Shown: positions 35,410-44,873, counted from the first letter of the stretch. The stretch: DNA of 64,000 nucleotides from Pseudomonas citrullilanati (GCF_030580855.1 NZ_JAUQOP010000027.1:1-64000); one strand, 5' to 3'. Translations and numbers: made by a program. The notes: generated from the sequence alone by a model not told the origin.

Positions 35410-38355
35410 ATGAAGCCGCACATGCCCAAAGGATTGCTCCGCGCTCTCGGCGCCCTGTTGACCGCACTGGCCCTGTACAGCCTGTTGGGTTTCCTGATCC
35501 TGCCCGGTATCGCCTTGCGGATCGCCAATCAGCAGTTGGCCGAGCACGCCACGGTGCCCGCCCGGATCCAGCGGATCGAGCTCAATCCGTTCAGCCTCGA
35601 AGTGACCCTCTGGGGCCTGAGCATCGGTGAACCGGGCAAGGAGCAGATCGGCTTCGAACGGCTGTACGCCAACCTGCAGGTCGACAGCCTGTGGTCCGGC
35701 GCCCTGCACCTGGCCGACATCGAGCTCGACAAGCCCAGGACCGAAGTGGTGTTCGCCAAGGACGGCCAGTTGAACCTGCTGGGCCTGTTCAAGCTGCCGG
35801 CCAGCGAGCCGACTCCGGCCGACCCCGAGGCCAAGCCATTTCCACTGCGCGTCGACCGGATCAAGCTGGCCAGCGGCTACGTGCACTTCCAGGACCTGCG
35901 CCCCAGCGAGCCGATCGAATTCCTCTACGACGCCCTCGACTTCGAACTGAAGAACCTCAGCACCCTGCCCGACGACAGCGCCGACATGACCCTGGTGGCC
36001 GTCGGCCCTGGCGGCGGCCGCGTCGATTGGACCGGCAACTTCAGCCTCACGCCGATCGCCTCCGAAGGCAAGCTCAAGATCACCGACGGCCAGATGAAAG
36101 CCTTCTGGCCCTATGTCCGCGACGCCGTGCCGCTGGTGCTGGAAAACGGCGTGCTGAACGTCAGCACCGACTACACGCTCAACCTGGCCAAGGGCACCGA
36201 ACTGCGCCTCGACAATGTCGCCGCCAGCGTCGCACCGTTCGCCATCAAGGCACCCGATGGCCGGCCATTGGCCCGGCTCGAACGCCTGGACGTCAGCGAC
36301 ACCACGGTCGACCTGGCCAAGCAGCAAGTGGTGGTGGGCAAGATCCGCAGCCAGAAGCTTGAAACCTGGGCCGCTCGCGAGGCGGACGGGCAACTCGACT
36401 GGCAGAAACTCTTCGCCAGCCAACCGGCCAAGCCACAGGCCAAGGCCGAACCCGCGTCCGCCCCCGCCGCGGCCGATTCGCCGAAAGCCGAACCCGCTGC
36501 CCCCGGCAAACCCTGGCAGGTGCTGCTCAAAGACGTGCAACTGCGCAATTACCAGGTGCACCTGGCCGACCGTCAGGCACAACCTGCCGTGGCACTGGAA
36601 GTCGGCCCGCTGAACCTGGACCTGCAGAACTACGACACCCTCAACGGCTCGCCCTTCAGCCTCAAGCTGGATACCGGCGTGGGCAAGCAAGGCAAGATCC
36701 TCGCTGACGGCGAAGTCAACCTGAACCCCATCAGCGCCCGGCTCAAGGTCAAGACCCAGGACATCGACCTGCGGGTCGCCCAGTCGTACATCAACCCGTT
36801 CATACGCCTGGAACTGCGCTCCGGGATGCTCGGCAGCGACCTGGCGGTGGACCTCAAGAGCACCGAGCCGCTGGCCTTCGCCGTGACCGGCCGCGCCCAG
36901 GTCGATCAATTGCACACCCTCGACACCCTCAAGACCCGGGACTTCGTCAAGTGGCAGAGCCTGGTCCTCGAAGGCCTCGACTACCAGCACGGCGACCGCC
37001 TGTCCATCGACAAGGTGAACCTGTTCCAACCCTATGCGCGCTTCATGATCAACGACGACCGCACCACCAACGTCGATGACCTGCTGATCCCGCAACCGGC
37101 CGAGGGCTCGACGAAAACCACGGCGGCCAAGCCGGCCTCCCAGGACAAACCGCTGGGCATCCACATTGGCGGCATCGCCATCAACGACGGCTCGGCCAAC
37201 TTCGCCGACTTCAGCCTGACGCCGAACTTCGCCACGGCCATCCAGCAGCTCAACGGCCAGATCGGCACCATCGACAGCCGCGAAGTCAAGCCGGCCAGCG
37301 TGGACGTCAAGGGCAAGGTCGACCGCTATGCGCCGGTGACCATCAAGGGTGCGCTCAACCCCTTCGACCCGATGGCCAGCCTCGACATCGCCACCAGTTT
37401 CAAACGGGTCGAACTGACCACCCTGACCCCTTACTCCGGTAAGTTCGCCGGCTACCGCATCCGCAAGGGCCGGCTCAACCTGGACCTGCATTACCGGATC
37501 ACCAAGGGCCAGCTCCAGGCTGAAAACAAGGTGGTGGTGGAGCAATTGCAACTCGGCGAAAAAGTCGACAGCCCGGACGCCGTGAGCCTGCCGCTGAAGC
37601 TGGCCGTCGCGCTGTTGAAAGACTCCGAAGGGAAGATTTCCATCGAGCTGCCGGTCACCGGCAACCTCAACGACCCGCAGTTCAGCGTCATGCCGATTGT
37701 CTGGCAGACCCTGCGCAACCTGGTGGTACGCGCCGCACAGGCACCGTTCAAGCTCATCGGCGGGCTGGTGTCCGGTGGCGGTTCGGAAGACCTCGGCAGC
37801 GTGGCATTCGCCCCGGGCTCCAGCGACTTGAGCAAAGAGAGCGAGGGCGTGCTGCTCAAGCTTTCCGAAGCCCTGGGCAAGCGTCCGGAACTGCGCCTGG
37901 AGATCGAAGGCACCGCCGCCGAAAGCAGCGACGGCCCGCTGCTGGCGGCCCAGCGCCTGGAACGTGAATACCAGTACAACTACTACAAGATGCTCCAGCG
38001 CCGTGGCGACAAGGTGCCGGCCCAGGCTTCGCTGTTGCAGGTGCCCGAGGATGAAAAGGCACCGTTGCTCGAAGGCATCTACCGTACCCGCCTCAAGACC
38101 CAGCCACCGGCCGAATGGGCACAACTGGACAAGAAGGCGCGCACCGACAAGCTGCGCGAAAGCGTGATCAAGTTCTGGAGCGGCAGTGACGTGTTGCTGC
38201 GCCAACTGGGGCAAGAGCGGGCCGGTAGCATCAAGGACTTCCTGGTGGACAAGGGCCGCCTGGCCGACGACCGCGTCTACTTCATCGACGCCAGCCTCGG
38301 CCAGGCCGAGAGTGACGGCCGGGTGATCACCCCTATGCATTTGGATGCCGAATAA
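35410..38355 (+). CDS. Large DUF748 (AsmA-like) envelope protein
   Basis: A 981-residue protein: one N-terminal membrane helix (about 13-33), then a long periplasmic region of AsmA/DUF748 repeats rich in beta strands (about 45-780, with a Pro/Ala/Lys linker near 340-365), and a C-terminal part (about 795-975) that resembles an OmpA-like peptidoglycan-associated fold (FAPGSSDLSKESEGVLLKL, LRLEIEGTA). AsmA-like proteins are now linked to lipid transport across the envelope; this family is untested. The start at 35410 lacks a strong ribosome site; ATG at 35422 is an alternative. Confidence 0.85.
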   Translation: MKPHMPKGLLRALGALLTALALYSLLGFLILPGIALRIANQQLAEHATVPARIQRIELNPFSLEVTLWGLSIGEPGKEQIGFERLYANLQVDSLWSGALHLADIELDKPRTEVVFAKDGQLNLLGLFKLPASEPTPADPEAKPFPLRVDRIKLASGYVHFQDLRPSEPIEFLYDALDFELKNLSTLPDDSADMTLVAVGPGGGRVDWTGNFSLTPIASEGKLKITDGQMKAFWPYVRDAVPLVLENGVLNVSTDYTLNLAKGTELRLDNVAASVAPFAIKAPDGRPLARLERLDVSDTTVDLAKQQVVVGKIRSQKLETWAAREADGQLDWQKLFASQPAKPQAKAEPASAPAAADSPKAEPAAPGKPWQVLLKDVQLRNYQVHLADRQAQPAVALEVGPLNLDLQNYDTLNGSPFSLKLDTGVGKQGKILADGEVNLNPISARLKVKTQDIDLRVAQSYINPFIRLELRSGMLGSDLAVDLKSTEPLAFAVTGRAQVDQLHTLDTLKTRDFVKWQSLVLEGLDYQHGDRLSIDKVNLFQPYARFMINDDRTTNVDDLLIPQPAEGSTKTTAAKPASQDKPLGIHIGGIAINDGSANFADFSLTPNFATAIQQLNGQIGTIDSREVKPASVDVKGKVDRYAPVTIKGALNPFDPMASLDIATSFKRVELTTLTPYSGKFAGYRIRKGRLNLDLHYRITKGQLQAENKVVVEQLQLGEKVDSPDAVSLPLKLAVALLKDSEGKISIELPVTGNLNDPQFSVMPIVWQTLRNLVVRAAQAPFKLIGGLVSGGGSEDLGSVAFAPGSSDLSKESEGVLLKLSEALGKRPELRLEIEGTAAESSDGPLLAAQRLEREYQYNYYKMLQRRGDKVPAQASLLQVPEDEKAPLLEGIYRTRLKTQPPAEWAQLDKKARTDKLRESVIKFWSGSDVLLRQLGQERAGSIKDFLVDKGRLADDRVYFIDASLGQAESDGRVITPMHLDAE

Positions 38356-38356
38356 G

Positions 38357-38653
38357 ATGAAACCCTGGTACGGGCTCAGCCTGGGTCTATTGCTCGCCGC
38401 CGGCCAGGCCTTGGCGGCTGATACGCTGCGGTGCGGCAGCCAGTTGATCAGCGTCGGCGACCGTTCCAGCGAAGTGTTGCAGAAGTGCGGGCAGCCTGCG
38501 GCGCGGGATGACCTGGGCTACAAGCGCAGTGTCAATCGCCGCGAGGAATACCCCGTGGAAGAATGGACCTACGGCCCCAACAGCGGCATGTACCAGTACC
38601 TGCGTTTCGAGGGGAATCGACTGGTGCAGATCACCAGCAAGCGCGGGCGCTGA
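38357..38653 (+). CDS. Secreted DUF2845 protein
   Basis: A 98-residue protein with signal peptide (MKPWYGLSLGLLLAAGQALA) and the DUF2845 pattern (LRCGSQLISVGD, VLQKCGQP with two cysteines, EEWTYGPNSGMYQYLRFEGNRLV). It starts one base after the DUF748 stop, or overlaps it by 11 bases if the ATG at 38345 is used, so the two are coupled. Function unknown; the periplasmic pair may act together. Confidence 0.85.
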   Translation: MKPWYGLSLGLLLAAGQALAADTLRCGSQLISVGDRSSEVLQKCGQPAARDDLGYKRSVNRREEYPVEEWTYGPNSGMYQYLRFEGNRLVQITSKRGR

Positions 38654-38700
38654 CCGAGTCACTAGTCAATAGCGGCATGTGTGTTGGTCGTGCCGCCGCC

Positions 38701-38781
38701 TTCGCGAGCAGGCTCGCTCCCGGTGGACCGAGGTTCTTCGGGCACAATGCATTTAAATGTGGGAACGAGCCGGCTCGCGAA
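38701..38781. repeat. Degenerate REP pair
   Basis: TTCGCGAGCAGGCTCGCTCCC (first 20 bases 38701-38720) and inverted GTGGGAACGAGCCGGCTCGC (38759-38778). Mismatches show that the pair has decayed. Confidence 0.75.
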
Positions 38782-38846
38782 AAGGACAACCCGGTTTCCC
38801 AGACTGGCCCACAACTTTAATCCGCAATTTCCTCACCCGGAATAGA

Positions 38847-38878
38847 ACAGGCCCCCGGCACGAGTGCCGAGGGCCTGT
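38847..38878. terminator. Strong hairpin between convergent genes
   Basis: Arms ACAGGCCCCCGGCA and TGCCGAGGGCCTGT with a CGAG tetraloop and a single mismatch. There is only a short T-rich stretch on either side; it probably stops transcription from the BON gene. Confidence 0.6.
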
Positions 38879-38986
38879 AATGGCCACGTCCGTGTGGCCT
38901 TCGCATGAACTCCAAAAGCAACGGCCGGCGTATGACTCAGCCCGCTTGCCGTGCCTTCTCCCGGTCCAGGCGAGAAGTCTTGAGCC

Positions 38987-39340
38987 TTATTCGGCTTTCA
39001 GGCCATCAGCCGAGACGGCCTTGACGCCTTTGATTTTCTTGGCGATGTCTACGGCCATTTTTTTCTGCGAGTCAGTCACAGCCACGGTGGAGGACAGGGA
39101 CACGACACCCTTGTTGGTCTCAACCTTGATGTCGGAGCCTGGGATACCTTTTTCAGTGACCAGGTCAGCCTTGACCTTGGTGGTGATCCAGGTGTCGGAG
39201 GTGGCTTCCTTCGCCTTGGTCACTTCGCCAGCAGCCAGCATCATTGGAGCCTGAGTTGCTTGAGTGGTCTCGGCGAATGCGCTAGCCATGGTCAGGGTCA
39301 GTGCGGTAGCAGCAGCGGCAGTGATAGCGAACTTCTTCAT
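38987..39340 (-). CDS. Secreted BON-domain protein
   Basis: A 117-residue periplasmic protein: signal peptide (first 23 residues, ASAFA) and one BON domain (about 48-114, ITTKVKADLVTEKGIPGSDI, GVVSLSSTVAVTDSQ). BON domains bind phospholipid or other envelope surfaces; OsmY has two, this has one. Preceded by CAGGAG eight bases before the ATG. Role is likely in envelope stress, by family only. Confidence 0.88.
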   Translation of the reverse strand: MKKFAITAAAATALTLTMASAFAETTQATQAPMMLAAGEVTKAKEATSDTWITTKVKADLVTEKGIPGSDIKVETNKGVVSLSSTVAVTDSQKKMAVDIAKKIKGVKAVSADGLKAE

Positions 39341-39576
39341 ACGAGTAACTCCTGTTTTTCTCAGAAAACCGCCGGAGGTGCATCCCGGCAGGGTTAACAG
39401 GAGTAGTGCGAAGGCTGTGCCAGTTTTGAAACATTGATTAATTCGTTCTAAATCAATGAGTTAAGCGAAGCGGCTTTTTTCGGAATCATGCAAAATGCAA
39501 GACCCTTCGCTTTTTAGACATGCAACTTGCCGATTCAAGCTTCCGGCTAAGCATATGAATTAAGGAAAGTTTCTGT

Positions 39577-39600
39577 GGCGAGGGAGCGGGCTCCCTCGCC
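39577..39600 (-). terminator. Hairpin repeat after pilA
   Basis: GGCGAGGGAGC paired with GCTCCCTCGCC ten bases past the pilA stop. It resembles the small inverted repeats scattered in this group and could end the pilA transcript; there is no T-run. Confidence 0.55.
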
Positions 39601-39609
39601 GGGCAGGTA

Positions 39610-40017
39610 TCACACGCCAGGGCAACCCGCTGGCAGGTATTCCTTGGGTGCGTTGGAGGCGCATGTCCAGGCGCCGTTGGCGTCACGACTGAGGGTAATC
39701 GTCTTGCCCGCCACGGAGGCCGGGGCGTTCAGAAGCGTACACACGATGGTCCCCCCCGCCGCAGCGGTACCGGTCACCGTGATCGTGCAGTTGCTGGTAG
39801 GGGACGTGGCGTTCATGAGCGCCAGGGTCGGCGTGACACCCTGGTTCATCTGGTCTTCGTACGGCACCTTCAACGCCGAGATTTCCCCAAGCCCGGCCGC
39901 GGCCTTGGCCCGTGCCTGGTACCTGGAATATTGCGGCAACGCAAACGTCGCCAGGATGCCGATGATCGCCACGACGATCAGCAGTTCGATCAGGGTAAAA
40001 CCTTTCTGCTTGCTCAT
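39610..40017 (-). CDS. pilA: Type IV major pilin PilA
   Basis: Prepilin with a short leader MSKQKG cleaved before Phe by PilD, then the hydrophobic helix FTLIELLIVVAIIGILATFA with Glu5, a globular domain and C-terminal cysteines (WTC and PAGC, the D-loop) plus an internal pair. 135 residues. The start at 40017 is preceded by GGAGAAG; an ATG four codons upstream would give a longer leader and overlaps that site. Divergent from pilBCD and preceded by a sigma-54 promoter, so control by PilR (encoded at 58381) is expected. Confidence 0.93.
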   Translation of the reverse strand: MSKQKGFTLIELLIVVAIIGILATFALPQYSRYQARAKAAAGLGEISALKVPYEDQMNQGVTPTLALMNATSPTSNCTITVTGTAAAGGTIVCTLLNAPASVAGKTITLSRDANGAWTCASNAPKEYLPAGCPGV

Positions 40018-40066
40018 AGACTTCTCCATAGCATGAGGCGGAATCTCATGTCCTGAGGCGGCTGTT

Positions 40067-40080
40067 GCACGGCATATGCC
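40067..40080 (-). promoter_or_regulatory. Sigma-54 promoter of pilA
   Basis: On the minus strand TTGGCATATGCCGTGCAA: GG at 40079-40080 and GC at 40067-40068 with exactly ten bases between. It lies about 50 bases before the pilA start, agreeing with the RpoN/PilR-dependent pilA promoter of P. aeruginosa. Confidence 0.85.
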
Positions 40081-40242
40081 AACCCGCAAAGGCGCCGCCG
40101 GCAAGGGCCTTCGACCGTTGGACGACCAGCGTCCTACCCCAACAACCGCACTATCTGACACTTTTTGTCACCCCGCCCCGCTGGTTTGGCGTCGATGCTT
40201 GACTAGGCTATAAGTCATGAACTGTCCGCGTCCGGTATTCCC

Positions 40243-41943
40243 ATGAATGACATCGCCCTCAGCGGCCTGACCAAGCAATTGGTGTTGGCCGAACTGATCA
40301 CCGAGCAGAATGCCCAGCAGGCGTACCAGCAGGCCCAGCGCAATCGCATGCCCCTGGTCAGCTACCTGGTACAGAACAAACTGGTCCAGAGCCGTCAAAT
40401 CGCGGAAATCGCCTCGGAGCATTTTGGCGTCGCCTTGCTGGATCTCAACAGCCTCGACAAGGAGAACCAGCCCACCGGGCTGGTCAGCGAAAAACTGGTC
40501 CGCCAGCACCATGCCCTGCCGCTCTGGCGGCGTGGCAACAAGCTGTTCGTGGGCATCTCCGACCCGACCAACCACCAGGCCATCAACGACATCCAGTTCA
40601 GCACCGGCCTGACCACCGAAGCGATCCTGGTGGAGGACGACAAGCTCAGCGACGCCATCGAGAAATTCTTCGAGTCCAGCAGCACCGGCCTGGAGGGCAT
40701 GGGCGATGTCGACCTCGACGGCCTGGACATCGAGTCGGACGACGACCGCAAGCAGGACGCTCTTGTCGGCCAGGACGCCGACGATGCGCCGGTGGTGCGC
40801 TTCGTCAACAAGATGCTGCTGGACGCGATCAAGGGCGGCTCTTCCGACCTGCACTTCGAACCCTATGAAAAATCCTACCGGGTGCGGGTGCGCACCGACG
40901 GCATGCTGCGCGAAGTGGCCAAGCCGCCGACCCAACTGGCCACCCGCATCGCCGCTCGGCTGAAGGTCATGGCCAGCCTGGACATTTCCGAGCGCCGCAA
41001 GCCCCAGGACGGACGCCTGAAAATGCGCCTGTCGAAAAACAAGTCCATCGATTTCCGGGTCAACACCCTGCCCACGCTCTGGGGCGAAAAAGTGGTGATC
41101 CGGATCCTCGATCCGTCCAGCGCGCAAATGGGTATCGATGCCCTGGGCTACGAGCCGGACCAGAAAGCCCTGTACATGGCCGCCCTCAAGCAACCCCAGG
41201 GGCTGATCCTGGTCACCGGGCCAACCGGCTCGGGCAAGACCGTCTCGCTCTACACCGGGCTGAACATCCTCAACACCGTGGACATCAACATTTCCACCGC
41301 CGAGGATCCGGTGGAGATCAACATGGAGGGCATCAACCAGGTCAACGTGAACCCACGCCAGGGGCTGGATTTCGCCCAGGCCCTGCGCTCGTTCCTGCGC
41401 CAGGACCCGGACGTGATCATGGTCGGCGAGATCCGCGACCTGGAAACCGCCGAGATCGCCATCAAGGCGGCCCAGACCGGTCACCTGGTGCTCTCTACCC
41501 TGCACACCAACAGCGCGGCCGAAACCCTGATCCGCTTGCAGAACATGGGCATCCCGGGCTTCAACATTGCCACCGCCGTGCACCTGATCATCGCCCAGCG
41601 GCTGGCGCGCAAGCTGTGCAACCACTGCAAGAAAGCCATCGAGATTCCCGACGAAACCCTGCTCAAGGAAGGTTTCCCTCGGGAACGCATCGGCTCGTTC
41701 ACGATCTATGAGCCGGTCGGTTGCGAACAGTGCAACAGTGGCTACAAGGGGCGCGTGGGGGTCTACGAAGTGGTCAGGAATACACCGGAGCTGCAACGCC
41801 TGATCATGGCCGAGGGCAACTCGCTGGAAATCGACCTGCAGATGCGCAAGGACGGTTTCAACGACCTGCGCACCTCGGGGTTGCTCAAAGTGATGCAAGG
41901 CGTCACCAGCCTCGAAGAAATCAACCGGGTCACCAAGGATTGA
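40243..41943 (+). CDS. pilB: Type IV pilus assembly ATPase PilB
   Basis: Hexameric motor that powers pilus extension. N-terminal MshEN/T2SSE-N domain (about 1-150), then the GspE-type ATPase with Walker A GPTGSGKT (326-333), Asp and His boxes (ISTAEDPVEI, TGHLVLSTLHTN), and the tetracysteine zinc motif (CNHC...CEQC, about 464-500). 566 residues as usual. Followed after two bases by pilC. Confidence 0.96.
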   Translation: MNDIALSGLTKQLVLAELITEQNAQQAYQQAQRNRMPLVSYLVQNKLVQSRQIAEIASEHFGVALLDLNSLDKENQPTGLVSEKLVRQHHALPLWRRGNKLFVGISDPTNHQAINDIQFSTGLTTEAILVEDDKLSDAIEKFFESSSTGLEGMGDVDLDGLDIESDDDRKQDALVGQDADDAPVVRFVNKMLLDAIKGGSSDLHFEPYEKSYRVRVRTDGMLREVAKPPTQLATRIAARLKVMASLDISERRKPQDGRLKMRLSKNKSIDFRVNTLPTLWGEKVVIRILDPSSAQMGIDALGYEPDQKALYMAALKQPQGLILVTGPTGSGKTVSLYTGLNILNTVDINISTAEDPVEINMEGINQVNVNPRQGLDFAQALRSFLRQDPDVIMVGEIRDLETAEIAIKAAQTGHLVLSTLHTNSAAETLIRLQNMGIPGFNIATAVHLIIAQRLARKLCNHCKKAIEIPDETLLKEGFPRERIGSFTIYEPVGCEQCNSGYKGRVGVYEVVRNTPELQRLIMAEGNSLEIDLQMRKDGFNDLRTSGLLKVMQGVTSLEEINRVTKD

Positions 41944-41945
41944 AC

Positions 41946-43163
41946 ATGGCGGTCAAGGCAGTCAAAACCGACGTCTACACCTGGGAAGGCAAGGACCGCA
42001 AAGGCACGAGGATGACCGGTGAGCTGGCGGGGCAGAGCACCGCCCTGGTCAAGGCCCAGTTGCGTAAACAAGGCATCACGCCGGAAAAGGTCCGCAAGAA
42101 GACCGCCTCGATCTTCAGCAAGGGCAAGCGCATCAAGCCGCTGGACATCGCCCTCTTCACCCGCCAGATGGCGACGATGCTCAAGGCCGGCGTGCCGCTG
42201 TTGCAGGCGTTCGACATCATTGGCGAAGGCTTCGACAACCCCAACATGCGCAAGCTGGTGGACGAGGTGAAGCAGGAGGTCGCCGCAGGCAACAGCTTCG
42301 CCGCGGCGCTGCGCAAATGCCCGCAGTATTTCGACGAGTTGTACTGCAACCTGGTGGATGCCGGTGAACAGGCCGGCGCCCTGGACACGTTGCTGGACCG
42401 GATCGCGACCTACAAGGAGAAGACCGAGGCGCTCAAGGCCAAGATCAAGAAAGCCATGACCTACCCGGCCGCCGTGGTGCTCGTCGCGGCCGTGGTCACC
42501 GGTATCCTGCTGGTCAAGGTGGTGCCCCAGTTCGAATCGGTGTTCTCCGGCTTCGGCGCGCAACTGCCGGCGTTCACGGTGATGGTCATCGGCCTGTCGG
42601 AGTTCATGCAGCGCTGGTGGTGGCTGATATTGGCCCTGTTGGTCGGCGGTTTCTTTGGCCTGAAGCAGGCCCTCAAGCGCTCCCCGGCGCTGCGCGACTG
42701 GCGCGACAAATGGATGCTGAAACTGCCGCTGATAGGCACGTTGATGTACAAGACCGCCGTGGCCCGCTACGCCCGCACGCTGTCCACCACCTTCGCGGCG
42801 GGCGTGCCGTTGGTGGAAGCCCTGGATTCGGTGTCCGGCGCCACCGGCAACGTGGTGTTCAAGCAGGCGGTGCAGCGCATCAAGCAGGACGTCTCCACCG
42901 GCATGCAATTGAATTTCTCCATGCGCGCATCTGGCATCTTCCCGAACCTGGCGATCCAGATGACCGCCATCGGCGAGGAATCCGGCGCGCTGGATGACAT
43001 GCTCGACAAGGTGGCGAGCTTTTACGAAGCCGAGGTGGACAATCTGGTGGACAACCTCACCAGCCTGATGGAACCCTTCATCATGGTGGTCCTGGGGTTG
43101 GTCGTCGGCGGCCTGGTGGTTGCCATGTACCTGCCCATCTTTCAACTCGGCTCTGCGATCTGA
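41946..43163 (+). CDS. pilC: Type IV pilus inner-membrane platform protein PilC
   Basis: The 405-residue GspF-family protein: two cytoplasmic helical GspF domains (about 70-195 and 275-395) with three membrane helices (about 172-190, 220-240, 375-398). It couples PilB and PilT to pilin insertion. Two bases after pilB, one base before pilD, so one operon. Confidence 0.95.
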   Translation: MAVKAVKTDVYTWEGKDRKGTRMTGELAGQSTALVKAQLRKQGITPEKVRKKTASIFSKGKRIKPLDIALFTRQMATMLKAGVPLLQAFDIIGEGFDNPNMRKLVDEVKQEVAAGNSFAAALRKCPQYFDELYCNLVDAGEQAGALDTLLDRIATYKEKTEALKAKIKKAMTYPAAVVLVAAVVTGILLVKVVPQFESVFSGFGAQLPAFTVMVIGLSEFMQRWWWLILALLVGGFFGLKQALKRSPALRDWRDKWMLKLPLIGTLMYKTAVARYARTLSTTFAAGVPLVEALDSVSGATGNVVFKQAVQRIKQDVSTGMQLNFSMRASGIFPNLAIQMTAIGEESGALDDMLDKVASFYEAEVDNLVDNLTSLMEPFIMVVLGLVVGGLVVAMYLPIFQLGSAI

Positions 43164-43164
43164 C

Positions 43165-44034
43165 ATGCCCCTGAGCGAATTCTTCGTACTTTATCCCCTG
43201 GCCTTCGCGCTTGCCGCGCTGCTGCTCGGGCTGATCATCGGCAGCTTCCTCAACGTGCTGGTGTGGCGCCTGCCGAAGATGCTCAGCCGCGAATGGCGCG
43301 TGCAGGCCCACGACTTGCTGGGCTTGCCGGCCGAGGCCCCCGGCCCGGTCTACAACCTGATGCTGCCCCACTCCCAGTGCCCCCATTGCGGCCATCGCAT
43401 CCGGGCCTGGGAAAATATCCCGCTGCTCAGCTACCTGATGCTGCGCGGTCGCTGTTCGAGCTGCAGCGCGCCCATCGGCCGGCGCTATCCCTTGACCGAA
43501 CTGGCCTGCGGCGCCCTGTCGGCCTTCGTCGCCTGGCATTTCGGCTTCGGCTGGCAAGCCGCGTCGGTGATGGTGTTGACCTGGGGCCTGCTGGCCATGA
43601 GCCTGATCGACGCCGAACACCAATTGCTTCCCGACACACTGGTCCTGCCGCTGTTGTGGCTGGGCCTGATCGTCAACAGCTTCGGCTTGTTCGCGTCCCT
43701 GGACCAGGCGATGTGGGGCGCGGTGGCGGGCTACCTGGTCCTGTGGTCGGTGTATTGGGTGTTCAAGCTGCTCACCGGCAAGGAAGGCATGGGCTACGGC
43801 GACTTCAAGCTGCTGGCGATGCTGGGGGCCTGGGGCGGCTGGCAACTCCTGCCCCTGACGGTGTTGCTGTCGTCGCTGGTGGGGGCGGTCGTCGGGGTCG
43901 TCGTGCTGCGCCTGCGCAACGCCCCGGGGTCGACGCAGATCCCCTTTGGCCCTTATCTGGCCATTGCCGGCTGGATTGCATTGCTCTGGGGTGGTCAAAT
44001 AACCGACTTCTATTGGCAGGCTGTCGGTTTCTAA
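43165..44034 (+). CDS. pilD: Prepilin peptidase/N-methyltransferase PilD
   Basis: Bifunctional inner-membrane aspartic protease that cleaves prepilins (PilA, PilE and type II secretion pseudopilins) and methylates the new N-terminus. The zinc-binding CPHC and CSSC pairs lie in the first cytoplasmic loop (about 72-102); catalytic Asp149 (LIDAEH) and Asp213 (GYGDFKLLAMLG) are present. 289 residues. Starts one base after the pilC stop. Confidence 0.96.
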   Translation: MPLSEFFVLYPLAFALAALLLGLIIGSFLNVLVWRLPKMLSREWRVQAHDLLGLPAEAPGPVYNLMLPHSQCPHCGHRIRAWENIPLLSYLMLRGRCSSCSAPIGRRYPLTELACGALSAFVAWHFGFGWQAASVMVLTWGLLAMSLIDAEHQLLPDTLVLPLLWLGLIVNSFGLFASLDQAMWGAVAGYLVLWSVYWVFKLLTGKEGMGYGDFKLLAMLGAWGGWQLLPLTVLLSSLVGAVVGVVVLRLRNAPGSTQIPFGPYLAIAGWIALLWGGQITDFYWQAVGF

Positions 44035-44046
44035 TGTCGATTCACT

Positions 44047-44670
44047 ATGAATAACCCCATGGAAAAACCCTGGATTCTCGGCCTGACCGGTGGCATTGGC
44101 AGCGGCAAGAGCGCGGCGGCCCAGCACTTCATCGACCTGGGCGTGCACGTCATCGACGCCGATCACGCGGCGCGCTGGGTGGTCGAGCCCGGGCGCCCGG
44201 CGCTGGCCAGCATCGCCCGTCACTTCGGCCCGGGCGTATTGCAGGCCGATGGCACGCTGGATCGGGCGGCACTGCGCAAGCTGATCTTCGAGAATGCCGA
44301 TGAGCGCCGTTGGCTCGAAGCGCTGTTGCACCCGTTGATCGCCGATGAAATCGCCCACCACCTGGCGCAGGCACAATCGCCCTATGCGATCCTGGTCTCG
44401 CCACTGTTGATCGAATCGGGACAGTACGCCATGACCCGGCGCATCCTGGTGATCGACGCACCGCAGCAGTTGCAGGTCGAACGCACCCTGCAGCGCGACC
44501 AGACCAGCGAACAACAGGTCCAGGCGATCCTCAAGGCGCAGTCCAGCCGCCAGGATCGCCTGAGCCATGCCGACGACGTGGTGGTCAACGACCGTGACCT
44601 CGCCTGGTTGCACAGCGAGGTCGAGCGCCTGCATCACTTTTACCTTACTTTGCGTGGAGGCCAGTCATGA
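44047..44670 (+). CDS. coaE: Dephospho-CoA kinase
   Basis: Last step of coenzyme A synthesis, downstream of the panBC products. P-loop GLTGGIGSGKS (about 12-22), conserved DADHAARWVVEPG and LVSPLLIES; 207 residues. Twelve bases after pilD and overlapping yacG by four bases, a conserved pilBCD-coaE-yacG order. An internal ATG at codon 5 is a possible start. Confidence 0.94.
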   Translation: MNNPMEKPWILGLTGGIGSGKSAAAQHFIDLGVHVIDADHAARWVVEPGRPALASIARHFGPGVLQADGTLDRAALRKLIFENADERRWLEALLHPLIADEIAHHLAQAQSPYAILVSPLLIESGQYAMTRRILVIDAPQQLQVERTLQRDQTSEQQVQAILKAQSSRQDRLSHADDVVVNDRDLAWLHSEVERLHHFYLTLRGGQS

Positions 44671-44873
44671 GCCAAACCCCAACCGTTGATTGCCCAACCT
44701 GTGGCGCCCCCGTCGAATGGAGCCCGCAAAGCAAGTTCCGGCCGTTCTGCTCCGATCGCTGCAAACTGATCGACCTGGGGGCCTGGGCGTCCGAGGAACA
44801 CAAGATCCCGGTCAGCCCGGAGGCCGAGGATGAGCTGTTCAGCGAGGACTTCAACCCCCGCTCGCATCATTAA
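44667..44873 (+). CDS. yacG: DNA gyrase inhibitor YacG
   Basis: Zinc-ribbon protein of 68 residues with four cysteines (CPTC near the N-terminus, CSDRC), then the conserved KLIDLGAWASEE helix and acidic tail. The E. coli protein binds GyrB and inhibits DNA gyrase. Overlaps coaE and ends four bases into the convergent gene that follows. Confidence 0.92.
   Translation: MSQTPTVDCPTCGAPVEWSPQSKFRPFCSDRCKLIDLGAWASEEHKIPVSPEAEDELFSEDFNPRSHH

Larger units (their letters stand above)
38654..38986. other. Intergenic region between DUF2845 and BON genes
   Basis: No gene in these 333 bases. They hold a degenerate REP pair (38701-38723 and 38757-38781) and a strong hairpin at 38847-38878 between the two convergent genes. 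Confidence 0.6.

Noticed and set aside
35401..38340. 979-codon minus-strand frame opposite the DUF748 gene
   Set aside because: The plus-strand frame has signal anchor and domain pattern; the antisense frame has neither.
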